Assembly: GCF_043290135.1 (NCBI RefSeq)
Contig: NC_134705.1
Coordinates: forward strand, 42,659,271-42,723,270
Direction: 5' to 3'
DNA: 64,000 nucleotides
Source of the DNA: Rhipicephalus microplus
Lineage: Eukaryota; Arthropoda; Arachnida; Ixodida; Ixodidae
The position numbers were made by a program, and so were the translations under genes. Shown here piece by piece: positions 1 to 10,249 of the stretch (positions are counted from its first letter, which is position 1; every line of letters starts with the position of its first letter). The notes below the pieces were generated by a model. The model did no database searches, had not been told where the DNA came from, and saw only the letters and a list, made by a program, of their open reading frames with translations.

Positions 1-1
1 G

Positions 2-76
<75 letters not shown>

Positions 77-78
77 GC
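1..78. repeat. (TCTA)n tetranucleotide microsatellite
   Basis: About 19 uninterrupted TCTA units run in from the window edge, then decay into degenerate tetranucleotides (CTGCC, GTCGGTC) to about 115. The array may extend left of the window. Confidence 0.97.
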
Positions 79-1377
79 CTAGCTATCTGCCTGTCGGTCC
101 GTCTAGCTGCCTACGTCTTGGGGATCTCCTGATCATCCCTTTAACTTGGGCGAAAGTAAAGTTAGTATAGTAGGGTAAGATGGTTTGATGAATACGACTC
201 ACTGGTCATGACATTGAGAAATTCGCGAGGCGCGCGTGCCTTGGGAAATGAGCTTATGCGAAACATGTTGACAGAATTTTTTTTGTTGAGCGACATGTCA
301 TAAAATGACGTTGAGTATATTGTGACGATGGAACGCGTTTATTCACAAGATGGGTAATGCAGAGGTGTAGCTCAGCGAAGGATCCACAGCGTCGCTCGCG
401 AGCCAGTCGAGTTTCTTCCTCCTCTTCGTCGAATGTGCGCTAGCGCGTTTCAATATGTACAAATGCTGCACACGCAGACATATGTTGAACAGTGGCAGGT
501 AATCATTTAACGAGTTGTTTGCACTTGCGAAACGATGCCAACTTGATCTTGAGTCTTGAAAAAAGAAAACAGAAGCAATATTCTGATATAAGCGCTAGTG
601 TTCACGAAGATTGCAGCCCTGGATACTGCTACGTATATCACTCAGCGGATGACACTTAACTACAATTGACGATAACCCGACGTTTCGGCTGTAAGATAGC
701 AGTTCATGAGTACGGTTTACAAAATAAGATATCTAGAACTCCAATTACAACTGGCGTTTCACGAACATTAGGGTATATTTTAAAAAGAGTCCCGAGACGT
801 AACGTAGCTCTGTGGTAGAATAATTGATTACCGCGCATAACTAGCGTTTGATTGATGCTAAAACTTTGACGCTTATTCTTCGCATTGTTCAAGTCAACGA
901 TGCTGGTGTCAGCTTTTTCTAAACATTATAGCGCTAAAATTACCCAGGTGTGTTCTCGCCACTCCTGGGTAGACACAAACTGTCAATCACCTGTGGCACA
1001 TACCCACACACCGTGAAGCAGAAAGTGGGGTACATAGCCGCATACCACTGTGTAGCAGAAATTGTTTCGCAACGTACGTACGTGACATGATAGTGACAAT
1101 ATTCATCTTTTCACTACCGAGTCGTATTCGTCAATTTATTTCACCATATAATGCTGATTTTTGTTCACGCCTAGTTTAGGGGGGATCATCCGAGCACCTA
1201 CACGTAAGTGGCAAGATAGATCGATAGTGCCAAGCACTTTTTTTCACTTTACTTTTTATTATTCGCACACACAGCCTGCCATAAATGCTCTGCGCAAACT
1301 GGGCCTCATTGTTCGAGAACGTTCGCGACTGTTGCAGATCGTTCTGTTCAGATAGTGCGCAAGACGCGAATACTGTT
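79..1377. other. Intergenic stretch without a recognisable gene
   Basis: Only short chance reading frames occur on either strand. I see no splice-flanked exon, transposon domain or SINE body here. Bases 930-1060 are richer in CAC/GTG words but match no family I know. Confidence 0.5.
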
Positions 1378-1566
1378 GAATGATATGTGGGGCTTAACAT
1401 CCCAATTGATATTATGGGAGACGCTGTATTGTAGTGCTCCGGAAATTTTCACCGCCTGAGATTCTTTAACGTGCACCCAAATCTGAGCACACGGGCCTAC
1501 AACATTTCCGCCTCCATCGAAAATGCAGCCGAGGCCGCAGGGTTTTGATCCCGCGACCAATCAGTG
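1378..1566 (-). mobile_element. tRNA-derived tick SINE (family 1), minus strand, head truncated
   Basis: Read on the minus strand, the copy ends in the family's diagnostic tail (GGTTTTGGGACGTTAAACCCCACAT-like, here diverged). It also has the body block TTTGGGTGCACGTTAAAGAATC and the block GGCGGAAATGTTGTAGGCCC. The tRNA-like head breaks off just past the B-box-like region (ATCCCGCGACC on the plus strand). It is clearly more diverged than the copy at 54791. It abuts the LTR remnant of the old Ty3 element. Confidence 0.85.
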
Positions 1567-1612
1567 CTAGTGGGCTACTGTATTCTGACTTTCTGTTTAC
1601 CGGCCACAAGTT
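1567..1612 (+). repeat. Left part of LTR remnant of old plus-strand Ty3 element
   Basis: The final 15 bases (1598-1612) recur with one mismatch at 7139-7153, on the other side of the SINE plus Ty3 nest. There they run straight into the LTR end and primer-binding region of the old element. This stretch is therefore inferred to be LTR sequence displaced by the nested insertions. How far left the LTR extends is unclear because a SINE copy abuts it. Confidence 0.5.
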
Positions 1613-1655
1613 CATTGATTGATATGTGGGGTTTCACGTCCCAAAACCATTATAT
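1613..1655 (-). mobile_element. Tail half of a SINE (family 1) split by Ty3 element A
   Basis: This carries the minus-strand SINE tail (ATTGATTGATATGTGGGG on the plus strand) up to AAAACCATTATAT. The same SINE resumes at 6938 with ATATGATCATGAG. The outer 15-bp duplication (1598-1612 and 7139-7153, one mismatch) is the SINE's own target-site duplication. The inner ATAT at 1652-1655 and 6938-6941 is the Ty3 duplication. Confidence 0.9.
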
Positions 1656-1790
1656 TGTTACAGCGAGCTGTGATGAAATGGCTTTATTTACAAGAGGTGA
1701 GCCATGGTCGTTCGCGGCAGCGCACTGCGATATTGCAAGACTCTTTGTCTTCCTCTCCTTCTTTTCTCTGCCTTTTACTAGCCCGTTACA
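1656..1790 (-). repeat. 3' LTR of Ty3 element A (135 bp)
   Basis: Starts TGTTACAG and ends CCCGTTACA on the plus strand, the TG...CA form of LTRs. It matches 6803-6937 over its full length with about seven substitutions and no length change. Confidence 0.95.
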
Positions 1791-1824
1791 TTCCCCCGCA
1801 AGCAGACGAAGCCAGAAGGGCGAG

Positions 1825-3216
1825 TTATGATGCACACGGAGGGTAGAACGGTTTCAGGCGAGCAATGTGAGTGAGCTGCGCTCTGCTCGATCGTCGACCA
1901 TCGGACAAAAGATGGGCTATTACGTAAGTGAGCTGGCTGAGACGCTCCAAAACTACAAATGGGCCTGAATATCGTAGCAGAAGCTTTTGACAAAATCCAC
2001 GCTTGCGTTGCGGTGTCCAAAGCAACACCAAGTCACCTGTTTCGAATAATACCGGTTCGTGACGGTCGTCGTAACGTTCCTTCGAGCGACGTTGAGAGGC
2101 CAGAGTTCGAAGACGAGCGATTCGACGGGTTTCCTCCGCGAGGCACAGGGTGTTCGATACAGAGTTGTTATTGTGTACAATGAAGGGTAAGAAAGTGTCT
2201 AGAGGGCTTAGTGGCAAGCTGGCGTACAACAGATAAAATGCGCTGAAGTTTGTTGTTTCATGTTTCGCCGTGTTGTAGGCGTAGGTGATAAAAGGCAGCA
2301 CTTCATCCCAGTTCTTGTGATTGGAAGAAACGTACATGGCAAGCATGTTGGTCAGCGTTCTATTTGTCCGTTCAACGAGGCCATTCATCTGCGGATGATA
2401 TGGTGTGGAATGACGGAACGGTGTCGTGCACATGCGTAGTAATTTTTCAATGGCATCAGCAGTGCACTGACGGCCACGTTCACTGATAATAACACGCGGT
2501 GGGCCATAACGCAGGACCACGGAGTGGAGCTGAAAGACTGCCACGGATGCAGCGGTAGAAGAGGGAATGGCTGCGGTTTCCGCATACCGCGTAAGATGAT
2601 CTACGCAGACGATTGTCCAACGGTTCTTATTGTTAGATAACGGAAATGGACCCATAACGTCAATTCCTACTTGTTGAAAAGGTGTGCTGGGTGGTGTTAT
2701 TGGCTGAAAGGGACCTGGTGTAGCGGTGGCCGGGCGTTTGTGACGTTGGCAGGTCTCGCAGCTAGCGACGTAATGTTTCGTTGTTTCGTACATCTTGGGC
2801 CAGTAAAAGCGCTCCTGCGTGCGGATCAGCGTTCGTATGAAGCCGAAATGACCGGATGTCGCGTCGTCATGTACAGCACGTAGAACATCGGAGCGAAGGC
2901 TCTCGGGAACAACTAGAAGAAAACGTGCTCCATGTATGGAGTAGTCAGTTTTATAGAGCAACTTGTCTCGGACCGTAAAGTGACTGCTGCGTTGGGAGGC
3001 ACGTGCGGCGGCAAAAAGAGGATCCAGGTTGAGATCGTTACGTTGTTCTCTCTGGAAGTCAGCCGCGTTGGGGAACGTGCTTGTAACAGCGGCAAGGCAG
3101 TCATCGAAATTCTCAGCATCGCAGTCGGTAGTCGCAAGAGGAATCAGGGAGAGGCAGTCTGTGTCAGCGTGACGACGGCCACTCTTGTTCGACACCGTAA
3201 AGTCATATTCCTGAAG
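1825..3216 (-). pseudogene. Integrase domain of Ty3 element A (pol C-terminus)
   Basis: This segment follows RNase H in the same frame after a single stop at 3217-3219, where the family has an arginine after RWAL. Seen in order are the RNase H tail with SGRRHAD, an H2C2 zinc finger ending CETCQRHK, and the DDE core. The first Asp is in GIDVMGP and the Glu is in NGLVERTNRTL. The second catalytic Asp is replaced by Glu (VIISERGRQ, where the family usually has ISDRG). The C-terminus carries the usual basic HIARLKPFY motif. The integrase would insert element cDNA into the genome, but here it is almost certainly inactive. Confidence 0.93.
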
Positions 3217-3939
3217 TCACAGCGCCCAACGTGCGAGGCGGCCAGAGGGGTCACGCAAACCAACCAGCCAGCATAAAGAATGGCGATCGGCAATTATCTT
3301 AAATGGCCTCCCGTAAAGATAACAACAAAAATTTTGTACGGCGAAAACAGCTGCCAGACATTCCTGTTCCGTGGCTGTGTAATTGCGTTCAGATTTGCTC
3401 AGGCATCGGCTGGCATATGCCACGACATGCTCTGCGCCATTGTGACGTTGTACAAGCACCGCTCCTACGCCGATACCACTAGCGTCCGTATGGACCTCAG
3501 CCGGGCAAGATGGATCGAAGTGACGCAACAGTGGAGCTGACGTTAGTACAAAGTTAAGTTGTGAGAATGCGGCGTCACATTTTGGTGTCCAGTTGAAGGT
3601 TGCATCCTGTCGCAGGATGCTTGTCAGCGGGCACACGATCTCCGCAAATTGTGGAACAAAACGACGAATATATGTGCATAGGCCGACAAATAAGCGAAGT
3701 TCTCGTGCGGATTGTGGTGGTTTGAAAGAGCTCACTGCTTCTATCTTGCGAGGATCGGGTCTGACACCATCCTTGTCAACCAAGTGCCCCAGCACCAGAG
3801 TTTGACGTTCGCCAAAGTGACATTTTTTTGAATTCAGAACCAGCCCAGCTTTTTCGATGCAGTCGAGAACAAGACTGAGACGGTTGTTATGTTCCTCAAA
3901 CGTACGGCCAAATATCACAACATCGTCAAGGTAGCACAT
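3217..3939 (-). pseudogene. RT palm (YLDD), thumb and RNase H of Ty3 element A
   Basis: The frame opens at MCYLDDVVIFG, the RT catalytic YLDD box. It continues through the connection region (LGHLVDKDGVRPDP, RLFVGLCTYIRRF) into RNase H with HTDASGIGVGAVL, TATEQECLAAV and IIADRHSLCWL. The Asp residues of RNase H are kept, but the usual His after the third Asp is Arg. A frameshift near 3940 separates this piece from the N-terminal RT half. The frame ends at an in-frame TGA inside RWAL*LQEY. Confidence 0.93.
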
Positions 3940-4790
3940 GCATATATCCTATTTAGACCACGTAATGCTGTGTCCATAAATCTTTCAAAGGTGGCTGGAG
4001 CATTACGAAGGCCAAAAGGCATGACGTTAAATTCCAATAGGCCATCCGTAGTTACGAAAGCAGTCTTTTCTTTGTCGGCGGGTTCCATAGGTATTTGCCA
4101 ATAACCGGACCGCAAATCAAGCGTTGAAAAATAGGAAGCGGTGTGCAAGCAATCTATGGCGTCATCAATCCGCGGTAAGGGATATACATCTTTCTTCGTC
4201 ACAGTGTTTAGACGCGTGTTCTCTACACAGAATCTCCAGGAGCCATCCTTTTTCCTGACAAGAATTACCGGGGCTGCCCACGGGCTGAATGACTCTTGCA
4301 CGACACCTTTGTTTAGCATGTCCTTTACTTGTTCGGCGATAGCTTTGCGCTCAGAGGATGACACTCGGTAGGGCTTTTGGCGGATTGGGTGTGCAGAGCC
4401 GGTGTCTATTCTGTGACGAGCGCGGGACGAGGGTAACTGAAGGGGTGCATCTCTAGGTTTGAAGTCGAAAGCATCAACATGCCGGGAAAGGACCTGCACC
4501 AGCGCTTGCCGTTCCGTTGTACTGAGAGTCTTGCTGATCATACCAAGCATTAGATCTTCATTATTGCGAATATCACAAGGAGAGAAAGAGGTGGTGAGGT
4601 CCGTAACTAGTGCTGCTATTGAGCTGCATGAGGCTTCATCGAAGAGAGCTATCTTCATCCCGCGAGGAAGCACAACCGGCATGGCAGAACAGTTCAGCGC
4701 CGACAATGTTGGTACTCCTTTTGTCATGCACACATTAGAACAGGGTACAAGTATGTCCTTCTTAGAACAGTTATTGCATAGAGGCCCCAC
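3940..4790 (-). pseudogene. Protease-RT linker and fingers/palm of RT, Ty3 element A
   Basis: The piece holds [50 protein letters not shown] and the motif A block FSTLDLRSGYWQIPM with its catalytic Asp intact. After [20 protein letters not shown] the frame runs out of phase just before YLDD. On family knowledge this is the minus-strand DNA synthesis enzyme of the element; it is split by the frameshift at about 3940. Confidence 0.93.
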
Positions 4791-4955
4791 TACGAGGTCA
4801 ACTCAAGCAGCATCAACCGTTGTGGAAGGGACTCGAATGGGTGTCAGTCACCAAGGTGTTGCTATCACTTCATCAATGACACTAAGTGTGTTCCTGTCTT
4901 CGCCGCGGTAGTCATCTTCGAAAAGCGACGGTAGAAACAAATTGTTTAATGATAT

Positions 4956-5384
4956 TTACCCACTGCCACAGTCGACGAAAGCACCACATTGCTCCAGAAA
5001 ATCGATACCAAGAATTACATCGGGTGAACAACGAGATAGAACCATAAATTCGGATACAAATACTTTTCCAGCCAACGAAACACTGACAACACATACACCA
5101 AGAGGATTAAGACACTCGCCACCTACACCACGAAAGGTGATTGTATCGTTCCATGAAAACATAACTTTGCGACCTAAGCGGTTTCTGAAGGCGAGGCTCA
5201 TTCCAGAAACAGTAGCCCCAGTGCGAACTAACGCCATAGTCGGTATTTCATCAATCAACACAATCACTTTGTTTTTCAGCATCGCAATAGGGAGAGGTAT
5301 ATCTTGAAAAGACCGTCCGGCGACCTCACCTCCATTGGCCGCGGATGCTAGTTTCCAGGCGGCGGCGGCGGAGAAGAACGACAC
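4956..5384 (-). pseudogene. Aspartic protease of Ty3 element A, active-site Asp lost
   Basis: This is a retropepsin-like domain of about 140 residues, recognised by the flap-to-core order and by VILGIDFLEQCGAFVD. The active-site triad region reads ALVRTGATVS, where the family has ALVDTGAT. The nucleophilic Asp is thus replaced by Arg (CGC), a change of at least two bases from an Asp codon. It would not process Gag-Pol. It sits between the zinc knuckle and RT, as expected. Confidence 0.88.
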
Positions 5385-5581
5385 AGAGGAGGTGGCGAGC
5401 GACGAGAACGGTTGGATGGTGGTGTTAAACTCCGCTCGGATGCTGGCGAATCGCTGTGTCTAGTCTCGCGCGAAAGATGGTCCCTCGGGAACAAGTCGGT
5501 TGTCCGCATGTCATATCAAGCACCGGGTCTTGGTGGCGAAGAAATGGCTGGTGTCCTTCGTAATTGGCGGCGTTGGCAGCG

Positions 5582-6799
5582 GCAATACCGAGCGATATGC
5601 CCAGTGAAACCACAGTTGTAGCACACGGTAGGGTCACGGTTTATACTGTATTCATCGGAACGAATCCTGGGCCGCTGCTGTCAGCGAGGAAGTTCGTTAT
5701 CAGGCAAAGAACGGTTTTCTGCCATTATCTGGAATCCACTGTATTCGCCGTAAGTCACATCTTAGTAGTAGGGTCGGTACTATCCTTGCCGCCGCGGGAC
5801 GTAGTCCGGCTGAGAGTCCTGAGTATAAGAACGCGGCTGTCCTCGTCGTGATTCAGCGTCATAGGCAGGGCCTCTATCGTAAAGACGTGGCTGATACTGA
5901 GGTGTGGTGTTAGAATCCTCAATGCCCTCCGTCACTCGGTGCGAGTGGAATGAAGCAATGTTTCGCTCGAAACCTGTTGGCAGGTAGGGGGGATGATTGC
6001 TTGGGTGGCGTGCCACTTGCGCGTACAGACCGAGTTCTTTGCGTACTATTTGTCGGATTTTTGATGCAAGATCAAGCGCTTGGTTGCTGTCTATACTCGC
6101 GATAGTCGTCACGTTGGCTAGCCTGCCGTACTTCGGCGTGACGTGCCTCGTCTTTAGTTGCTCAAAAGTGCGGCAATGGCGCATGACATCGGCGACAGAT
6201 GTCAAGGTGTCTTTCTGATGAGGAAACTGTAAACATCCTCGGCGATTTCTTTTAAAATGTGCCCGACTTTGTCTTCCTCAGACATTCTGGAGTCAATGAT
6301 CCTACATAGTTTTATTACTTCCTTAATGTAGGTCATGCAAGTTTCACCTGGCACTTGAGCGCGTTGCATTAGCGTCTGTTCTGCTCATTTCTTTTTTGCT
6401 TTTGGGTCGCCGAAACGATCTTTAATCTCAGAAACAAACCTGTCCCACGTCATTAGCGTTTCCTCCCGATTCTCATACCACAATAATGCAGTATCCGTCA
6501 GAAAAAACGCGACATACAAAAGCTGAGACGCGGCATCCCATTCGTTGGCGGCGCTCAACCGTTTGTAATGGATGAGCCTCGACGTCTTCATCTGGTCTGC
6601 CGGCGAAGGGACGAGCATCTCTCAGCTGCGGAGCCGAACTGGTCGGCGCAAAAGCCGAGAAAGGTCGGTGTTCATCTGCGTTGTGGGTCATGTCCAGCCC
6701 AGATGCATTCGGTGGAAGTCCAGCAAGGCGACGGCTCCGTCGAAGAATTTGCGGTTTAGCCTCCGTCTTCGGGTGTCGATTACCCAGTACCTCCACCAC
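5582..6799 (-). pseudogene. Gag of Ty3 element A, frameshifted, with one CCHC zinc knuckle
   Basis: Gag is spread over three frames. The N-terminal part is 6799 to about 6600 (starts MVEVLGNRHPK). The capsid core is 6618-6385 (WDAASQLLYVAFFLTDTALLWYENREET). A C-terminal part lies at 6205-5780. The nucleocapsid motif CYNCGFTGHIARYC (CX2CX4HX4C) is at 5623-5582. The breaks lie near 6600, at the stop at 6385-6387, and between 5780 and 5623. The order and residues fit retrotransposon Gag, the structural particle protein that binds the RNA. Confidence 0.88.
6789..6798 (-). promoter_or_regulatory. Candidate primer-binding site of Ty3 element A
   Basis: Minus-strand TGGTGGAGGT lies 4 bases inside the 5' LTR edge. 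It begins with TGG, the complement of a tRNA CCA end, and the same 10-mer lies just inside the LTR of two other Ty3 elements in this window. I cannot name the primer tRNA. Confidence 0.55.
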
Positions 6800-6802
6800 A
6801 AC

Positions 6803-6937
6803 TGTTACAGCGAGCTGTGATGAAATGGCTTTATTTACAAGAGGTGAGCGATGGTCGTTCGAAGCAGCGCACTGCGATCTTGCAAGACTCTTCGTTTTCC
6901 TCTCCTTCTCTTCTCTGCCTTTTACTAGCCCGTTACA
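6803..6937 (-). repeat. 5' LTR of Ty3 element A (135 bp)
   Basis: Full-length partner of 1656-1790, followed by the second ATAT of the target duplication (6938-6941). LTRs this short leave little room for a promoter. No clear TATA box is seen. Confidence 0.95.
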
Positions 6938-7138
6938 ATATGATCATGAGAGGCGCCGTAGGTAAGGGCTCTGGAAATTTCGACCACATGGGGTTCTTTA
7001 ACGTGCACCCAAATCTGAGCACATGGGCCTACAACATTTCCGCCTCCATCAGAATGTCGCCGCAGCATCCGGGATTCGATCCCGCGACCTGCGGGTCAGC
7101 AGCCGAGCACCTTAGCAACTAAACCACCGCGGCGGGGC
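6938..7138 (-). mobile_element. Head half of the SINE (family 1) split by Ty3 element A
   Basis: Continues the SINE begun at 1613: body block TTCTTTAACGTGCACCCAAATCTGAG, then the tRNA-like head. The B box reads GGGATTCGATCCC on the plus strand and the A-box side ends CCACCGCGGCGGG. It is flanked by the 15-bp duplication ending at 7153. Confidence 0.92.
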
Positions 7139-7221
7139 TACCGACCACAAGTTTGCCTAAATAAACAGTTCGATTCACACATACAGTCTCCTTCCTTCGG
7201 CCACGTCACGACAGCGGGATA
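7139..7221 (+). repeat. Right part of 5' LTR remnant and PBS of Ty3 element B
   Basis: Holds a poly(A)-signal-like AATAAA (7160-7165) and ends just before TGGTGGAGGT at 7224-7233. That 10-mer is the same one found at the primer-binding position of elements A and C. The boundary is inferred from this motif because no second LTR is available. Confidence 0.55.
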
Positions 7222-7329
7222 TCTGGTGGAGGTGTTCCTTCCTTGATGTACCGGACGCCCCTTCAAGCCGCGAAGCGAGCCCACTTCGCGCAGAAGACAT
7301 CGACACTAGCTACGAGGAGTGAGTTAGCC

Positions 7330-8440
7330 TTAGGCAACAAGGTCTATCTCAGGAGTGTGGGCTTTGACCCGACAAGACTCGGAAGACCAAGACCTTGACA
7401 TCCACCACCGTGACAATGAGAGCGCTTCCTTCGCCTGCACCAATCCTGTTGCACCAACCCAAGAACCGCCACTTTTTGCGGATCTCCCCTTCAATGTCCA
7501 GCAGGCTGACTTGAAAGGTTTCACCAAGTCACCCTTTTCAATGACTGGAGCGGCATTCAGAAGTGGCAGCATGTCTATTTTGCATTGCGAGACACCGCGA
7601 GAACGTGGTACGAGAACCAAGAGTAGCTTTCAGAACCTGGGACAATTTCCAGATTCTTAGCTACTTTCATGAGCATCGTCTGCGAAGAGAGGGTCGAAAC
7701 TCTGCTTGAAAGTACCATCCAGCTACCCAATGAAGATGACATGCAGCTAACTTGGTAAATCACTAAACGTCTCCACCACGCAGACCCAAAAATGAAGGAA
7801 GACAAGAAAGTCCGCGTCTTCATGTGAGGAATTAAACAGAATTTTTTGGTGGAACTGATGCGGAATACACCGAACAGTGTACAAGAATTTGTGTCGGAAG
7901 CTACCACCATCGGGAAAACCCTGGAGATGCGCGATCACCAGTATAATCACCGTTACAGACGCCACCGTTTCACTATATCCAGTAGCTGTGCTCCACCAAC
8001 TTTTGTAAGACAATCTGAGCCATCATGCAAGAGTAGCTGCGAAAATTCCTGCCTGCAGCGCAGCCTGAAGTGGACTCCATCGTGGACGTCGTACGCCGGA
8101 AAATCGAGCAATTGCTGGTCGTTGCTCAACTTCCATAGCCGCAGCTGCAAACTCGGAGCTATTTTGGACGTTAAACCCCACGTATCAATCAATCAAACTC
8201 GGAGCTATGGTGCTGCGGCCTGCCGTCACGCCTCTCCTTCACGCCAAAACACTACATCGCCGCTCTTTCGCTCCAAACACCACTGCCCCCCCCCCTTAGT
8301 CATACCATATGCCATATACCATATGCCAAATAGCCAGCGTTACACGCCGACGAAGACTGACGTCTCGCGGGCCCCTGACCGCAGCCTTCTCTGCGACCGC
8401 TGTGGAGAGGCCAAGCACACGTGTCGGCGCTACTAGTATC
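7330..8440 (+). pseudogene. Gag remnant of Ty3 element B
   Basis: Pieces of a Ty3 Gag can be read across frames: a capsid region with DTARTWYENQE-like text (about 7585-7620), ESTIQLPNEDDM (about 7700-7745), and HADPKMKEDKKVRVFM (7778-7828). EFVSEATTIGKTLEMRDHQYN follows at 7888-7950. Near 8385-8435 a decayed CCHC knuckle reads CDRCGEAKHTCRRY, with the spacing after His collapsed. Stops and shifts are frequent, so it encodes nothing functional. Confidence 0.8.
8163..8193 (+). mobile_element. 31-bp SINE tail with 15-bp target duplication
   Basis: Only the last part of the family 1 SINE is present (GGACGTTAAACCCCACGTATCAATCAAT-type sequence). CAAACTCGGAGCTAT occurs exactly on both sides, at 8148-8162 and 8194-8208. 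This is a complete record of an extremely 5'-truncated target-primed insertion into the Gag remnant. Confidence 0.9.
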
Positions 8441-8699
8441 GCCAGAAGGGACTACGTGGTTTAGCCATCGACGCGCTGCGTCCTAATTCATCGCCGACTA
8501 TCTCGCTGGAGCACAAAAAATGACCCGGGGAACTCCTGTTCGGGCTACACGTCCTCGCACCGCCGGCAGTATACTGGCTCTCACCGGGGACAATGTCCAA
8601 GCCCTCATCATGAAAAAATTGGGGGATACTTAAGCTTCGCCTTTAAGAGTTGAACGCCATAGTGAAATCCGGCCCCTATATGTGCGCTCTTCAACCGCT

Positions 8700-8770
8700 T
8701 AGTGCGTACTTATTATTATGGTTTGTTACGTACACACACACGCTTGCACACTCACACTCACACAGTATAT
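8700..8770. repeat. CA-rich low-complexity tract
   Basis: Interrupted (CA)n from ACACACACACGC to CTCACACTCACACAG. Too imperfect to be called a clean microsatellite. Confidence 0.6.
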
Positions 8771-8835
8771 TGTACCAGCACACGCTATTATCGCCGGATG
8801 GGCTCGTTTTCTTCGTGACACCTGTCAAACGAAAT

Positions 8836-9280
8836 GCGTTAAAGGGGCCCTGGCACATTTATTCAAGTAACCATGGAATGAATTCACTAGAACAGCTTAT
8901 TACGTCGTGAATTGAACACCGCCAAAAATTTTAAGAATTTGTCCAGTGCGAGTGGAGTTACAAAGGTTTGTCGCATGCTGGGATTGCTTTATCTCTTCTC
9001 TTCTTCTGACAAAAACGCTGAAAGCTAGGCAGAAAGGGTTGGCAGGGGTAAAGGAACTACCACGCCTTGGGACCTTGAGCATTTTTTTCTTCAAATGCGT
9101 GGCTTTCTCAGTGTGATCGCGCACGCATGCGTGGACAAGTAGCGGCCTTCCGCGGCGATGTCGTTAACCTTATTTTTCTCTCCCAGACGCACAGACGATT
9201 TTTCGCTCACAACCAACGGGTCTGACGCCGGCCGCGGAATTTCTGCGACATGGGCTCTTTAATTAATGCTATTGCGTTGA
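8836..9280. repeat. Unclassified interspersed block inside Ty3 element B
   Basis: A block between the Gag and protease remnants has no retroviral coding signal. It starts GCGTTAAAGGGGCCCTGG and ends near CTATTGCGTTGAAAC. Both edges carry a GCGTT(A/G)AA word, which could be a target duplication or a short terminal repeat. From memory similar sequence is common in tick DNA, but I cannot verify this. Confidence 0.4.
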
Positions 9281-9439
9281 AACTATACGCAGCAACTGAT
9301 AGAGATGATGTTGCTTTACGACGAACTACCTAAGATCCTCCACCGACTAGTACACCGCAACCAAATCAAAAGCATCCGCCGCGAGACTGAAGGGGCTTTG
9401 ACATCCCAACTTTACTGCTCGAAGCAGACCTCACGAAGC

Positions 9440-10188
9440 AACATGGAAGCAGCGAAATACACCAATGTATCAGTGATCCGACACCACGACCTAACAACAA
9501 TGCACCATGGCGAATCAGCAAACTTGATCATATGCAACCACGTCACGGCTCTCGTCGACGCGGGAGCCGACTAATCTATCTTCGGTGGACCTTTCGCGAC
9601 AAAGTTGAAGTAAATAAAGACTACATGAGAATGTTTTGCAGTTCGAACCGCTGGATGTCAACTAATAACTCCAACGTGGTCTGAACAGCAAGACTCACCA
9701 CTATTAAGCAGACTTATGCTGGGAGCTTTGTGATCCTACAACATTGCTCCAGCAATGTGACACTTGGGGTGAACTTCCTTAGCCAACATGGCACTGTCAT
9801 TGACCTAAGGTACGAGTCAATGACACTAACATCAGAGAATGCGCTGCCAATCCTCATAACGCCAAAGAATCACGCAGTAAACGTCCTGGAAGACAAAGTC
9901 ACTATTCCGCCTTGCTCATGTGTCATCGTTTCCGTCTGCACCGAAATGACCACATACATCGAAGGCATCCTCGAAGGCAACAATCACCTGGTCGTTAGCC
10001 GTCCGATTTGCATTGCAAGAAGCATCGCCCAGCTGAGTCATGGTCAAGTGATGGTAATGAATGCAACCTTAAGAAAAGAATACAGGCACCTCTACATAGG
10101 TACCCCGATCGCCCACATGGAAGACTTGGTTGACGCCAGTGATTCTTTCACCCTTTCTGATGCTTCTGAAGCCCTCTCCATCAACTGA
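9440..10188 (+). pseudogene. Protease and protease-RT linker remnant of Ty3 element B
   Basis: The active-site region reads ALVDAGAD (9548-9571), keeping the catalytic Asp but with Thr changed to Ala. It is followed at once by a stop. The C-terminal half is open from 9730 (LGVNFLSQHGTVIDLRYESM). It runs on for 152 codons into the linker that precedes RT, ending at 10188. The domain would have matured Gag-Pol; it is now broken. Confidence 0.85.
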
Positions 10189-10249
10189 CATTCCTAATTT
10201 GATTTCGACGTCAACCCGAGCCTCCCGAAGCACAAGTAAGACCAACTTA

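Larger units (their letters stand above)
1656..6937 (-). mobile_element. Ty3/gypsy retrotransposon A, defective, nested in a SINE
   Basis: The 5282-bp element is bounded by two 135-bp LTRs (1656-1790 and 6803-6937) beginning TGTTACAG and ending CGTTACA. A 4-bp ATAT target duplication lies outside them. By eye the LTRs differ at 7 of 135 positions. On the minus strand the order is LTR, primer-binding-like TGGTGGAGGT (6798-6789), gag, protease, RT, RNase H, integrase, purine-rich GCGGGGGAA (1799-1791), LTR. This order (integrase after RNase H) is that of Ty3/gypsy rather than copia elements. Several frameshifts, a nonsense codon and replaced catalytic residues make it inactive. Confidence 0.95.
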
